Below are positions 1 to 8,505 of a stretch of DNA of 64,000 bases, one piece after another. This DNA comes from Polyangium sp. 6x1 (GTDB lineage: Bacteria; Myxococcota_A; Polyangia; Polyangiales; Polyangiaceae). A program made the position numbers and the translations under genes. The first letter of the stretch is position 1, and each line of letters opens with the position of its first letter. The notes under the pieces were generated by a model that saw nothing but the letters and a program-made list of their open reading frames with translations, did not search any database and was not told where the DNA came from. The DNA is taken from contig NZ_JARZHH010000032.1 in the NCBI RefSeq assembly GCF_029946515.1, positions 56,748 through 120,747 on the forward strand, read 5' to 3'.

Positions 1-3000
1 GGGATCATGCAGCTCGAAGGCGGCAGCGCGGGCATCCGCGTGGTGCCCCTGAAGCTCGGCGGAGCGCCGGCCGAGCTGTTTTACTGGCCCGCCGAGGGGT
101 CGCGATCGGCGGTGACGCGAGCGCGGGTCATCGAGGAGTGTTCGTGGCTGCTCGCCCCGCTCGGGCGCGCATTGCGGGCCCGGTACGACGAGGTGCTCGT
201 GAACGTGCCCTCGGGCCGGACCGAGGCGACTGCGCTGCTCGCCGCGCACCTCGTGGACAAACTCGTGCTGCTCGTGGATGACGCGTCGCTGGAGGAGGCG
301 ATCGATCTCGGCAGGTTCGCTCACGCGCGGCGCGCGCTCGTGGACGCGAGTCGGCCGCTCCCGCTGTTTCCGCTGCTCGTGCGCGTGGAGGAGGGCGAGG
401 GCGGGCGCGCGTTCGTGCAAGAGGCCAAGGAGCAGCTCGAAGGGCTGATCTACGAGACGACGAACGTGATGGGGCGGGATCTCGGGCCCTACCTCGCGCT
501 CGCGACGATCCCCTGGAACGAGCGCGCCGCGCGGGGCGCGATGATCGCGGCGGAGGTCGAGTCGGCCGCGGATCCGAAGAGCCTCGCCCACGCCTATCTG
601 CGGTTCGTGCAATGCCTCCGGCGCCAGAGCCCGCTCGACGTGGGCGAGGCGGCGCGGCCGAGCTCGCGGGATCTCTGGGCCGCGATCGAGGCGCGGCGCG
701 GGCGCGTCGGGCCGGATTCGTCGCCGCCGCCTTCGTCGAAGCTCGTCGTGGAGGACCGGGGCTCGTCGCCCTCGAGCGCGCGCACGCCGCAGAGCGTGCG
801 GCTCATCGAGGGAGACCCGTTCGTCCGCGCGGCGGCGCTGCGGGCCGAGGGGAATCATCGCGCCGCGCGCAAGGCGTACCTGGAGATCGCGCGTGGCGAG
901 ATCCGCGACGAGGGGGGCGCGCGGGACGCGGCGCGGGCCCTCGTCGCGCTCGGGGATCTCGCGGTCGAGTCCGGCGAGCCGGGTGGCTCCGATTACGGCG
1001 AGGTGATCCGGCGCTTCTTCCCGCGGCGATTCGAGGATCGCGAGTTCCTCACGTGCGTGCTTCTGGCGTCGTACCGGCAAGGAAAGCTCCACGCGGGCCG
1101 CGAGGAGTGGGCCGACGCATGCAAGCACCTCGGGATGGCGCTCGAGCTCGCCGAGGAGATGCGCCTGACGGGCGAGCCGCCGTGGCTCGCGGCCGTGCTC
1201 GCCGACGCGGCGCACGCGGCCGGCGTCTGCTGCCAGGAGCTCGGCTGGGACGATACCGCGGCGAACCATTTTTCGATGGCCCGCGTCGCGTCCGCGAGCG
1301 CCGAGGGGCACGGCGCTCGCGCCGTGGAAGCGGCGTCGCTTTGCGGGGCGGTGTTCTCGCTCGGGCGCATGGGCGCGTATGATCGGGCGCTCGACGCGGC
1401 GATGGAGCTCGCGCGCCGGGCGGAGGCGTCCGCGGCGGCGCCGATGCCCGCGTTCGTTGCGCTCGGGGCTGCGAATGCGGCGGCGACGCTCTCGCTTGCG
1501 GGATACGGAGCGCAGGCCGTGGCGGCGCTCGCGGCGCTGCGGGAGCGGCTCGCGGGCGTGACGGAGACGCCGTTCTTCGAGGTCGCCGCGGCCGTCGCGT
1601 GCAATGAGGTGACGGCGCTCGACGCGCTCGGCCGGCACGAGGAGGCGGAGGCGCGGATGGCCGCGGTGCGCGCGCGCTTCGCGGGGACGCTTCACCTGCC
1701 GATTCTGGAGGCGCTCTGCGCGGCCGAGTGCTCGCACGCGATCTCGCGCGCCGAGCGCGGGCGGGCGCGGGAGTCGAGCGAGGCGCTCTTCGCCCTGCGG
1801 GAACGGCTCGGCCGGGTGTGGCTCCGGCTCGACGCGGGGCCGGGGCTGCTCGCGCTCCTTTCGGGCGTGTCGTATTCGCTCGCGCGCGTGCTCGAACTGG
1901 AAGGTCGCGCGGACGAGGCGCGCGCGGCGCTCGCGGAGGCGGCCTCGCGCGCGCGCTGGGACGATCCGCGGAGGCCGCGGATTCTGGGCCGCGCGGGGCT
2001 CGCGCTCCTGCGGGTCAACGCGATGCTGCAGGCGTTCGGCGTGCCTTCGGGCGAGGCCTCGTTCGAGGTGGCCCGGAGAAACCTGCGGGAGGCCGCGGAG
2101 CACGGCGGGTCGGATCCATTCCTGCTCGGCTGCACGGGGATCCTCGCATTGATCCGCGCGGACGAGGAGGAGGCGCGGGGCTTTCTGGAGAAGGCCCACG
2201 CGCGGGGCGGGTCGGCGGCGATCGCGCGGGCGTGGGACGCCGTGCGGGAGGCCATGAAGCCACACGAAGGGTGGGTCGTCCGGGAAATCGGGGCGCGCAT
2301 GGAGTCGATGCCGGCGGAGATGCGCGACGCGCTCCATGCGCTCGATCCAACGGGTTTGGCATGGCTCTACGCCCTCGCGGGGGCCCCGGTGTCCCCGTGG
2401 AGAGAGGGCGCGCCGGCGTCCGCGATCGGGGCGGAAGGCGCGTCCGGCATTGCGCTCGGGCGGGCGAACACGCGGGCGATCCGGCCGCGCGCGGCCCCTG
2501 TTTGTCGACCTGATACATCTCTCTCCACGGAGCCGCCGGCGCCGTGGGTTTCGTGCCCGCTGCTCCTCCTGGAGCGGCAGGACGAGGGGGGCCCGACGAG
2601 GAAGGGCGGAGGGGCGGATCGGCTGCGGGACGAGGCGCTTTCGCTTTCGCCGAGGTTCGTGTGTCCTGGGCCGATCGCGGCGCTCGCGGGGGACCTCGTC
2701 GCCGAGCTTTCGGCGCTGTACAAGGGCACGCTGGCGCTCCGCGCGGCATTGCGCAAGACCCGCGAGCGCGCGGGGCGCGTGGAGGAGACGGCGGAGCTCG
2801 TGGACGCTTGGCGGGGCGAGGACGGCGGCGAGCCCATCGTGCGCATCTTCGCGGACGATCCGGCCGAGGAGATCCTGCTCGCGAACGGGAGCGAGGCCTC
2901 GCTCGTGCGTCGAGGCTACGTGATTGCGAGGTCGACGATCGACGACACGCCGTACGTCGCGCTCACCGCGCTCCTCGCGGAGGGCCTCGACGCGGCGTTC

Positions 3001-3288
3001 GAGGTCGTGGTCCGCGCAGACGCGGCGCGCGCGTGGATGGCGGTGATCGAGGCGGCCCCGCGAATGCCACGCCCCGGCTGCGTGCGGGCCCGGATCGAGG
3101 TCGATCGTGTCCTCGCGGCGCGTGGCGATCTCGCGGCCATCCGGCGCGTCGTGGTATGGGACGCGCAGGGCAGCGAGCACCGATTCATGGTGGAAGGGAT
3201 CGCGCGGGTCGAGCTCTCGCCCCGCGATTGCCGCCCGCCCGCGCGCTCGCTCGACGAGACGCTCGGCGGGCCCGCGACGAAGCGGTGA
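1..3288 (+). CDS. Large TPR protein with ParA/MinD-like N-terminal remnant (5' partial)
   Basis: The frame is open to the left edge of the window, so the gene probably starts outside it; the first in-frame ATG is at 7. Residues about 50-160 (counted from that ATG) resemble the C-terminal half of a MinD/ParA-type P-loop ATPase: a YDEVLVNVPSG strand, then DKLVLLVDD, then a conserved-looking FPLLVRVE strand. The Walker A loop would lie upstream and is not visible. Residues about 270-760 are Ala/Glu/Arg-rich paired helices consistent with tetratricopeptide repeats. Residues about 890-1093 are a mixed alpha/beta region I do not recognise. Proteins that join such an ATPase domain to TPRs are common in large-genome bacteria and usually act as signalling or scaffold proteins; that role is inference. 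It converges with the next gene, 3 bases apart. Confidence 0.6.
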   Translation, partial: GIMQLEGGSAGIRVVPLKLGGAPAELFYWPAEGSRSAVTRARVIEECSWLLAPLGRALRARYDEVLVNVPSGRTEATALLAAHLVDKLVLLVDDASLEEAIDLGRFAHARRALVDASRPLPLFPLLVRVEEGEGGRAFVQEAKEQLEGLIYETTNVMGRDLGPYLALATIPWNERAARGAMIAAEVESAADPKSLAHAYLRFVQCLRRQSPLDVGEAARPSSRDLWAAIEARRGRVGPDSSPPPSSKLVVEDRGSSPSSARTPQSVRLIEGDPFVRAAALRAEGNHRAARKAYLEIARGEIRDEGGARDAARALVALGDLAVESGEPGGSDYGEVIRRFFPRRFEDREFLTCVLLASYRQGKLHAGREEWADACKHLGMALELAEEMRLTGEPPWLAAVLADAAHAAGVCCQELGWDDTAANHFSMARVASASAEGHGARAVEAASLCGAVFSLGRMGAYDRALDAAMELARRAEASAAAPMPAFVALGAANAAATLSLAGYGAQAVAALAALRERLAGVTETPFFEVAAAVACNEVTALDALGRHEEAEARMAAVRARFAGTLHLPILEALCAAECSHAISRAERGRARESSEALFALRERLGRVWLRLDAGPGLLALLSGVSYSLARVLELEGRADEARAALAEAASRARWDDPRRPRILGRAGLALLRVNAMLQAFGVPSGEASFEVARRNLREAAEHGGSDPFLLGCTGILALIRADEEEARGFLEKAHARGGSAAIARAWDAVREAMKPHEGWVVREIGARMESMPAEMRDALHALDPTGLAWLYALAGAPVSPWREGAPASAIGAEGASGIALGRANTRAIRPRAAPVCRPDTSLSTEPPAPWVSCPLLLLERQDEGGPTRKGGGADRLRDEALSLSPRFVCPGPIAALAGDLVAELSALYKGTLALRAALRKTRERAGRVEETAELVDAWRGEDGGEPIVRIFADDPAEEILLANGSEASLVRRGYVIARSTIDDTPYVALTALLAEGLDAAFEVVVRADAARAWMAVIEAAPRMPRPGCVRARIEVDRVLAARGDLAAIRRVVVWDAQGSEHRFMVEGIARVELSPRDCRPPARSLDETLGGPATKR

Positions 3289-3291
3289 GAA

Positions 3292-4092
3292 TCAGGAAGA
3301 CGGCCAGCGATAAGCCTTGAGTCGCCATTTCGTCTTGGCGAAGCTCGACTCTTTCACGGAGTTCGACTGGTTGCCGCCGAGGAGCACGTAATGGGTGCTC
3401 GTCTCGCGGACCAGGAAACCGACGTGATTGCCGGAGGTCGAGAGGGACGAGTTCGCGGCGCGGGCATTGTAAATGACGGCGATCGCGCCCTGGCGCGCGG
3501 TCGTGGGCGCGCCCCATTTCACCCAGCTCGCCGCGGCGGCCGAGTTCGTGCCCTTGATGCCGGCCTTCTTGAGGACCCAGTTCACGAACGAGGCGCACCA
3601 CGCAATCTCGTCCGATTGCGCGCGGAGCGTGGTCGTCGCGTGGTACTCGACAATGCGCGGATTGGCCGCCCGCCCCGAGGTCTCGCGGACGCCCTCTTCC
3701 TTGCGCGCGATGGCCATCCATCCGGCCCCGCCCGCGCCGGGGTTTGCCGGGGCAGGTTCGGGCGCGGGCGTCGCGGGTTTCGGCGCGGCGGGGGCCGAGG
3801 GCGTGGGATCCGCGGCGCCCGCGGGCTGATACTGGAAGCTCGCGCCAATGGCCTTCGCGTCGGGATCGAGGACGGCGTCCCAGGTGCGTGGTCCGACGAC
3901 GCCGTCATCCTTGAGGCCACGCTTGCGCTGGAAATGGCGCACGGCGGCATCGGTCCGAGGGCCGAACTGGCCGTCGGGGCTCATGGAATACGCCCAACGC
4001 TTGAGCTCGCGCTGCAGGAGGCGGGCCTCGTCGCGGAGATGCGGCGCCGCGTCGGGATATCCGCACGGCATTCGCAAGGTGGGGCGGAGCAT
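3292..4092 (-). CDS. Peptidoglycan-binding domain plus CHAP/NlpC-like amidase (TIGR02594-like)
   Basis: A 266-residue protein. Residues about 22-76 match a PG_binding_1 helical domain (LLQREL, SPDGQFGPRTDAAVRHFQ, DGVVGPRTWDAV). Residues 84-122 are a Pro/Ala linker. Residues 125-266 look like a CHAP-type cysteine amidase or endopeptidase with candidate catalytic Cys166 (WCASF) and His223 (NHVGF), and a GGNQ turn at 239-242. I chose the ATG at 4092 because it directly precedes the binding domain; a longer frame runs into the next gene and is low-complexity. No signal peptide is evident at this start, so export might use another start or route. Role by family: cell-wall cleavage or remodelling, or a phage-type endolysin. 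It lies 52 bases downstream of the msrC-like gene on the same strand. Confidence 0.8.
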   Translation of the reverse strand: MLRPTLRMPCGYPDAAPHLRDEARLLQRELKRWAYSMSPDGQFGPRTDAAVRHFQRKRGLKDDGVVGPRTWDAVLDPDAKAIGASFQYQPAGAADPTPSAPAAPKPATPAPEPAPANPGAGGAGWMAIARKEEGVRETSGRAANPRIVEYHATTTLRAQSDEIAWCASFVNWVLKKAGIKGTNSAAAASWVKWGAPTTARQGAIAVIYNARAANSSLSTSGNHVGFLVRETSTHYVLLGGNQSNSVKESSFAKTKWRLKAYRWPSS

Positions 4093-4144
4093 GCAGCCGA
4101 GTGTAAGCGAGGCGGGGAGGGCTGCGAAGAGGGAAGATGCAGCC

Positions 4145-4633
4145 TCAGCGCGTGCGGGCGAACCAGCCGACGATCGCTTCGAGGCGGCGCCGGTCCTCGT
4201 CGTCGAAGGCCGCGGGGCGGTCGGAGTCGATGTCGAGCACGGCGAGGAGCGCGCCCGAGGCATCGAAGACCGGGACGACGATTTCGGAGCGGGAGCGGCC
4301 GTCGCAGGTGATGTGGCCGGGGAAGGCGTGGACATCGGGGACGACGACGCTGAGGCGCTCGCGCGCCGCGGCGCCGCAGACGCCTTTGCCGAAGGGAATT
4401 TCGAGGCAGCCGAGCGTGCCTTGATAAGGACCGACGCGGAGGAGGTCGGGGCCGACGACGCGGTAGAAGCCGGTCCAGAGATGGCCGAAGCCGTGATGCA
4501 AGAGCGCGCTCATCGTGGCCATCACCGCGATGGGATCTTCGAGGCCCGCGAGGACGGCTTCGAGCGTGCGGTCCAATTCGTCGTAGGCGCGGTCCTTGGG
4601 CAAGTCGCGGAGATCGGGGGTGGATTCGGCCAT
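4145..4633 (-). CDS. msrC: Free methionine-R-sulfoxide reductase (GAF-type, fRMsr)
   Basis: A 162-residue single GAF domain protein. It carries the three cysteines of the fRMsr family: Cys76 (TLGCLEI), Cys86 (GVCGAA) and Cys110 (HITCDG). Their spacing of 10 and 24 residues equals that of E. coli YebR (Cys84/94/118). The run PYQGTLGCLEIPFG and the motif VLDIDS are also diagnostic. By family it reduces free L-methionine-R-sulfoxide in the cytoplasm with thioredoxin as reductant and so serves oxidative-stress repair. The ATG at 4633 gives the full domain. The gene precedes the amidase gene on the same strand. Confidence 0.92.
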   Translation of the reverse strand: MAESTPDLRDLPKDRAYDELDRTLEAVLAGLEDPIAVMATMSALLHHGFGHLWTGFYRVVGPDLLRVGPYQGTLGCLEIPFGKGVCGAAARERLSVVVPDVHAFPGHITCDGRSRSEIVVPVFDASGALLAVLDIDSDRPAAFDDEDRRRLEAIVGWFARTR

Positions 4634-4788
4634 GGGACGCGGACGATACTACGACGCGCGCGGCGCGCCACGGCGAGCGTGAAAGAGTGGATCTTCCCAC
4701 CGACGTCGTTTATACGCGAAATGGTAGCCGCCGATTCGTACCCGCACGGGCGCGGAGGGGGCCGGCGGGCTCGATGGAGGCGCTTGTC

Positions 4789-5271
4789 ATGTCGAAGAAG
4801 GTTTCCGCGTTTCTTTCCGGGGCCGCGCGTATCGCGACGCTCGGTCTCCTCGCCGCGGCGTCCACGGGCTGCATCGTCGTGAAGGTTCCGCCGCCGAAGA
4901 AGGGCGACGCGTTCCAGCCTCCGCCCTCCGCCGCGCTGTCGATCAAGCGCGGAGATACGCACCGCTTCCGCATGGACTGCGGCGCCAAGGCGACGTTCCG
5001 TTCGGACATCGCGAACGCAGAGCGCCTGGTGATCGAGTTCAAAGGCGAGAACCTGAGCCCCGCCGATCAGCAGCCGACGGCGACGATGCGCCTGACCTGG
5101 AGCGGCGCGGGCGCGGCGCTCGACCTGCCGATCGGCATCGGCGACAAGGGCGACCGCAGCACGGGCGGCAGCATCACGGTGACGGGCGACCCCGGCCGTC
5201 ACGAGGCGACGCTGTCGATGGACGACGCGCCCGACTGCGGACCGGTCAACTTCCGTATCGGCTTCAAGTGA
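4789..5271 (+). CDS. Small lipoprotein of unknown function
   Basis: 160 residues. The N-terminus (basic MSKK, hydrophobic ATLGLLAAA, then STGC with Cys28) is a lipoprotein signal peptide. The mature part has two further cysteines (CGAKATF and DCGPVNF) near its two ends, and its beta-rich pattern suggests a small sandwich fold closed by a disulfide; that is inference. The ATG at 4789 was chosen because GGAGG lies 8 bases upstream and the signal peptide begins there; ATGs at 4687 and 4774 would add a non-signal extension. No family recognised. A repeat element begins 5 bases after the stop. Confidence 0.75.
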   Translation: MSKKVSAFLSGAARIATLGLLAAASTGCIVVKVPPPKKGDAFQPPPSAALSIKRGDTHRFRMDCGAKATFRSDIANAERLVIEFKGENLSPADQQPTATMRLTWSGAGAALDLPIGIGDKGDRSTGGSITVTGDPGRHEATLSMDDAPDCGPVNFRIGFK

Positions 5272-5276
5272 GGGTA

Positions 5277-5436
5277 CTGCCCCAGGCTGCTGCGCGTCGG
5301 TCGACGTTTGGGGGCTCCGCTCCGCAAGCGGAGCTGCGCCCCCAAGCCCCCGATCCGTCGGTCGGCCTCGCTCGACGTACGGAGTACGCCTCGCTCGGCC
5401 TTCCCAGGCTCGAACCGCTCGCGACGCCTGGGGCAG
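5277..5436. repeat. Palindromic repeat element (MITE/REP-like)
   Basis: The element is bounded by perfect 11-bp inverted repeats, CTGCCCCAGGC at 5277-5287 and its complement at 5426-5436. Inside is a strong hairpin at 5308-5345: outer 8-bp arms (TTGGGGGC/GCCCCCAA), a 3/3 internal loop, an inner 7-bp stem (GCTCCGC/GCGGAGC) and a 2-base loop. There is no coding content. It lies just after a lipoprotein gene, where such elements commonly insert. Whether it is repeated elsewhere in the genome cannot be seen here. Confidence 0.5.
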
Positions 5437-5563
5437 CCCCCTCATGAGCCTGCGCGGCCCGAATTGCCGCGCTTCCTCCAAACCCCCGGACAAGACGGAT
5501 CTCGAAGGCTCGACGCGCCGAAGCGCGAAGGGCCTTCGTCAGCGTCCCGTTCGGCCGGACCAC

Positions 5564-5605
5564 AAAAAACCGAAAGGTCCGGAGGACTTTCATCCTCCGG
5601 ACCTT
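5564..5605 (-). terminator. Rho-independent terminator of tRNA-Pro
   Basis: On the minus strand a perfect 13-bp stem (5593-5605 with 5574-5586; loop of six at 5587-5592) is followed by a run of six T (A tract at 5564-5569 on the plus strand). It begins 2 bases after the 3' end of the tRNA and so ends its transcript. Confidence 0.85.
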
Positions 5606-5606
5606 G

Positions 5607-5681
5607 TCGGGGCGAGTGGATTTGAACCACCGACCCCTTGACCCCCAGTCAAGTGCGCTAACCAGGCTGCGCTACGCCCCG
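5607..5681 (-). tRNA. tRNA-Pro (anticodon GGG)
   Basis: The cloverleaf reads on the minus strand. A 7-bp acceptor stem pairs CGGGGCG at the 5' end with CGCCCCG at the 3' end, with discriminator A. The anticodon arm CTTGA/TCAAG encloses the loop CTGGGGG (anticodon GGG). The T arm has the usual TTCAAAT loop. The 75-base gene does not encode CCA (the bases after the discriminator are CAA). Its own promoter and terminator flank it. Confidence 0.93.
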
Positions 5682-5721
5682 AGCCGCTCTGCGTGGTGTT
5701 TGCCCCGCAGCGCGAGGCGGC

Positions 5722-5749
5722 ACCCTAGTCGAATTGTCGAGGATTGCAA
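5722..5749 (-). promoter_or_regulatory. Sigma-70-type promoter of tRNA-Pro
   Basis: TTGCAA (5744-5749), a 16-base spacer and TAGGGT (5722-5727), read on the minus strand. The implied start site lies about 34 bases before the tRNA. The TAGGGT/TAGGAT form of the -10 recurs at three other candidate promoters in this window. Confidence 0.5.
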
Positions 5750-5798
5750 GAGCCTCGTTCGTCGCTTTTGTACGTCCTCACGAGCTCGGGAAGGTGCC

Positions 5799-6866
5799 CT
5801 ACGAACGCGCAGCCACGGCGGCCCGAAGCGCGGCCGAAAGGGCCTGGACGTCGGGCGCGGCGACGACGAGTCGAGGGTCGCGCCGCGCCCACACGCCGAC
5901 GTCCCCCGCCGCGCACGCGACGACGGGCACGCCAAGGGCGCGCGCCTCGCGAACGACGGTGGGCGCAGCCTCCTCCGCCGAAGCATGCAGGAGAACGTCC
6001 GCCGCCGCGATCCACGCGAGCGCCTCGTCCCGCGGCACGAGGCCGACGAACCACGCATGCGCGGCGCGGCCACGCGCGAGAGCTTCGAGCTCGGCGCGCA
6101 GCGGGCCGTCTCCCACGACGACGATCGACATCGAGGCAGAGGTCGCAGCCTCGATCGCGAGGTCGACGCGCTTCGAAGGGACGAGGCGGCCCGCGGCGAC
6201 GACGAGTTTGTCCGCGGACGTGGGAAGATCGAGCGAGGCGCGGAGCGCATGGGCGCGTGAGGTGACGTCGGGGAGGTCGAGCAGGACGGGCTCGACGCGG
6301 CTCTTGCGTTCGAGGCGCGCGGCGAGCGGCGCGGGGAGCGCGCGGGAGAGGGCGTCGAGGGAGGCGGCCGCGGCGAAGCGGAAGGAGGCGTCGCGATCGA
6401 GGAGGGCACGAACGAGGAAGAGGCGCGCTGCAGTTGGCATGGCGCAGAGCAGGCGCACGTCGGCGCCGTGACCAACGACCTCGAGCGGCGCGGGAAAACC
6501 GAGGAGCACCGGGATCGCCGAGGGCACGATCCAGTGCGCGATCGCGCGATCGACAGCGCCGATCGCGCTCGCACGCGCACGCGCCGCGACGGCAAACGGT
6601 AGCGCGTGCAGCAGGCGCGCGGGATCACGCCGCGCGCGCGCGATCGCGCCCGGCCAGCCGAAGAGCGCGCCGCCGCCCGCGGGATGCACGTGGAGCGAGG
6701 GCGCCGCGGGATCACGCGTGGGTGCGTCGAAAGGTGATCCTCCCGGCGCGACGACGTGCACCTCGTGCCCTTGCCGCGCGAGCGCACGCGCTTCGGCGCG
6801 GACGAAGTGGCCGGAAGGGTCGGCCTCGTTCGTCGGGTAGGAGGTGGTGAGAATGAGATGTTTCAA
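5799..6866 (-). CDS. Glycosyltransferase family 4 (GT-B fold)
   Basis: 355 residues. The start (KHLILTTSYPTN) is the usual N-terminal strand of GT4 enzymes, followed by a Gly loop (PSGHFVRAEARAL). The C-terminal domain has DKLVVAAGRLVPSKRVDLAIEA, the usual donor-binding segment, and an E-x7-E motif in EEAAPTVVREA. Family role: retaining transfer of a sugar from a nucleotide donor to a polysaccharide or lipid at the inner face of the membrane; the substrate cannot be told. The start codon is TTG at 6866; no ATG or GTG nearby keeps the first strand, and the Shine-Dalgarno is weak. It stands alone between rpsU and tRNA-Pro, not in a polysaccharide cluster. Confidence 0.85.
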   Translation of the reverse strand: MKHLILTTSYPTNEADPSGHFVRAEARALARQGHEVHVVAPGGSPFDAPTRDPAAPSLHVHPAGGGALFGWPGAIARARRDPARLLHALPFAVAARARASAIGAVDRAIAHWIVPSAIPVLLGFPAPLEVVGHGADVRLLCAMPTAARLFLVRALLDRDASFRFAAAASLDALSRALPAPLAARLERKSRVEPVLLDLPDVTSRAHALRASLDLPTSADKLVVAAGRLVPSKRVDLAIEAATSASMSIVVVGDGPLRAELEALARGRAAHAWFVGLVPRDEALAWIAAADVLLHASAEEAAPTVVREARALGVPVVACAAGDVGVWARRDPRLVVAAPDVQALSAALRAAVAARS

Positions 6867-6872
6867 GGTCGA

Positions 6873-6913
6873 ACAAAACGACGAAACGCCGGACTCCGCG
6901 GAGCGGCCGGCGT
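6873..6913 (-). terminator. Probable terminator of rpsU
   Basis: On the minus strand ACGCCGG (6907-6913) pairs with CCGGCGT (6886-6892), with a further CTCCGCGGAG palindrome in the loop, followed by the T-rich stretch TTCGTCGTTTTG. It lies 42 bases past the rpsU stop and just ahead of the glycosyltransferase start. Confidence 0.5.
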
Positions 6914-6954
6914 CATCGTCGACATCCTCGGGGGCGCGCGGACGCGCCGCCGGG

Positions 6955-7179
6955 CTATTGCATCACGTCCATCTTGGACCGCTTGCGGCGGCGCCGGGCA
7001 GCCTCGGACGCCTTCTTGCGGCGCTTGACCGAGGGCTTCATGTAGTGCCGGCGCCTCTTGAGCTCACGAAGGATGCCCTCGGCGGCCATCTTCCGCTTGA
7101 GGTGCTTGATCGCGCGCTCGATTCCCTTGTCGCCCACGGCGACCTCGAGCGGTTTGCACTGAATGGCGTCGGTAGGCAT
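6955..7179 (-). CDS. rpsU: 30S ribosomal protein S21
   Basis: 74 residues, the normal length. Family features: the N-terminal strand LEVAVGDKGIERAIKHLKRK, the RELKRRRHYMKPSVKRRKK core and a basic C-terminal helix. The protein binds the 30S platform near the anti-Shine-Dalgarno region and helps initiation. A purine-rich GAGAGGA lies ahead of the ATG. It is divergent from the PerR-like gene; a strong promoter lies about 130 bases upstream, leaving a leader that contains a palindrome. Confidence 0.96.
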   Translation of the reverse strand: MPTDAIQCKPLEVAVGDKGIERAIKHLKRKMAAEGILRELKRRRHYMKPSVKRRKKASEAARRRRKRSKMDVMQ

Positions 7180-7273
7180 CTCTGAACGCGTCCTCTCGTT
7201 TCCGTCGTGCGGGGCCCTGTTCCCCCGGGCCGCGCGGGGCCTTGTCGTCCTTCGTTTTCCTCGCGGTGCGCAG

Positions 7274-7285
7274 GTACACGTGTAC
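7274..7285. promoter_or_regulatory. Palindrome GTACACGTGTAC in the rpsU leader
   Basis: A perfect 12-bp inverted repeat located between the rpsU promoter and the rpsU start, in the region shared with the divergent PerR-like gene. It may be an operator; no family assignment is possible from sequence alone. Confidence 0.3.
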
Positions 7286-7311
7286 GCGGACCCGGTTTGC
7301 GAGGGGGCGAC

Positions 7312-7340
7312 AGTATGTCAGGGGGATTTTTGTCTGGCAA
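7312..7340 (-). promoter_or_regulatory. Sigma-70-type promoter of rpsU
   Basis: TTGCCA (7335-7340), 17 bases, CATACT (7312-7317) on the minus strand: 5/6 and 4/6 matches to consensus with ideal spacing. The implied leader is about 125 bases. Confidence 0.55.
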
Positions 7341-7517
7341 GGCCGTCCATGCGTGTTCGAGTCCCCGATGGATCGTGCGCCAGGCGAAACCCGTGAGATT
7401 CTCCACGATTTCTCGGGCCCGGCCGCCCGGCGAAGGACCATCACGCAGGGAACTGTAGGGATTTTCCTCAACTCGGGAGCCCTTGCAGCTGAGAAAGATT
7501 CTAAGTATCCACCGGAC

Positions 7518-8018
7518 GTGCCGAACGCGTGCCCCGAGGCCGAAGCACGTTTCGCCGAGACGCTGGCGCGGGTCCGGGCCTCCGGCCTCAAGCTGACGCC
7601 GCAACGGCTGGCCATCGCGCGCGAGCTCGCGGGCGACCCGACGCACCCCACGGCCCAGGAGCTCTTCGAACGGCTCCGCCCCGCGATGCCGACGATGAGC
7701 TTCGCGACCGTGTACAACACGCTCGACGCGCTCGCGGAGGCCGGGCTCTGCGTGTCGTTGAGCCTGTCGCCAGGCGCGGCGCGCTTCGACGCGAACATGA
7801 CGCCGCACAACCACGCGGTGTGTGATCGCTGCGGCCTCGTGCGCGACGTGCCCTCGTGCGCGGACGGCGAGCCGATCGCAGAGCTCGGTCCCAGCGTGAG
7901 CGCGGCCGCGCCGGGGTTCTCCCTGCGCGCCGTGGAGCGCATCTACCGCGGGCTGTGCGAGGCCTGCGCCGCGGACGAGCCCACGTCGGGCCGGGCGCGC
8001 GCGGGCAAACCACGCTAG
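7518..8018 (+). CDS. Fur-family peroxide regulator (PerR-like)
   Basis: 166 residues from the GTG at 7518. A winged-helix domain (LKLTPQRLAIARELAG, HPTAQELFERL, MSFATVYNTLDALAEAGL) is followed by a metal domain with PHNHAVCDRCG and a second C-x2-C pair (LCEAC), the structural zinc site of PerR/Fur proteins. The ...ATVYNTL... recognition helix and the rubrerythrin gene 55 bases downstream favour a peroxide-sensing PerR over an iron-sensing Fur; that is inference from context. Upstream in-frame starts (for example ATG 7367) would add unrelated residues. An A/T-rich patch at about 7490-7510 might hold its own operator but no clear palindrome was found. Confidence 0.85.
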   Translation: MPNACPEAEARFAETLARVRASGLKLTPQRLAIARELAGDPTHPTAQELFERLRPAMPTMSFATVYNTLDALAEAGLCVSLSLSPGAARFDANMTPHNHAVCDRCGLVRDVPSCADGEPIAELGPSVSAAAPGFSLRAVERIYRGLCEACAADEPTSGRARAGKPR

Positions 8019-8073
8019 TTTCACCACGCAGTTGCTCCCCATCGTTGGAAGTACGAAGGAGACGAGATCACCC

Positions 8074-8496
8074 ATGGCGAACCTCGCAGGAACCAGAACC
8101 CACCAGAACCTGAAGGACGCGTTTGCCGGCGAGTCGCAGGCGAACCGCCGTTATCTCTACTTCGCCAAGGTCGCGGACGTGGAGGGGCGCCCCGAGATCG
8201 CGGGCCTCTTCAAGGACACGGCCGACGGCGAGACGGGCCACGCGCACGGCCACCTCGACTACCTGAAGGCGGTCGGCGATCCCGCCACGGGCCTGCCGAT
8301 CGGCAACACGGAGAAGAACCTCAAGGCCTCCGTCGCCGGTGAGACGCACGAGTACGAGACGATGTACCCCGGCATGGCGAAGACGGCCCGCGACGAGGGC
8401 TTCGACGACATCGCCGAGTGGTTCGAGACGCTCGCGAAGGCCGAGAAGTCGCACGCGGGCCGCTTCGCGAAGGCCCTCGATTCGCTCGACTTCTGA
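8074..8496 (+). CDS. Rubrerythrin (ferritin-like diiron domain only)
   Basis: 140 residues. A four-helix diiron site is complete: Glu20, Glu53-x2-His56, Glu90, Glu94 and Glu124-x2-His127. The C-terminal rubredoxin domain of classical rubrerythrin is absent, so electrons must come from a separate partner. Family role: reduction of hydrogen peroxide to water, mostly under microaerobic or anaerobic stress. The ATG at 8074 follows AAGGAG. It is placed between the PerR-like regulator and an Fe-S protein, which may be that electron partner. Confidence 0.93.
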   Translation: MANLAGTRTHQNLKDAFAGESQANRRYLYFAKVADVEGRPEIAGLFKDTADGETGHAHGHLDYLKAVGDPATGLPIGNTEKNLKASVAGETHEYETMYPGMAKTARDEGFDDIAEWFETLAKAEKSHAGRFAKALDSLDF

Positions 8497-8505
8497 GCTG
8501 ATCGA

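Noticed and set aside
5607..5681. tRNA-Pro as attachment site of the element in this window
   Set aside because: No duplicated tRNA end was found near the integrase; the element junction lies in the toxin-like gene 56 kb away.
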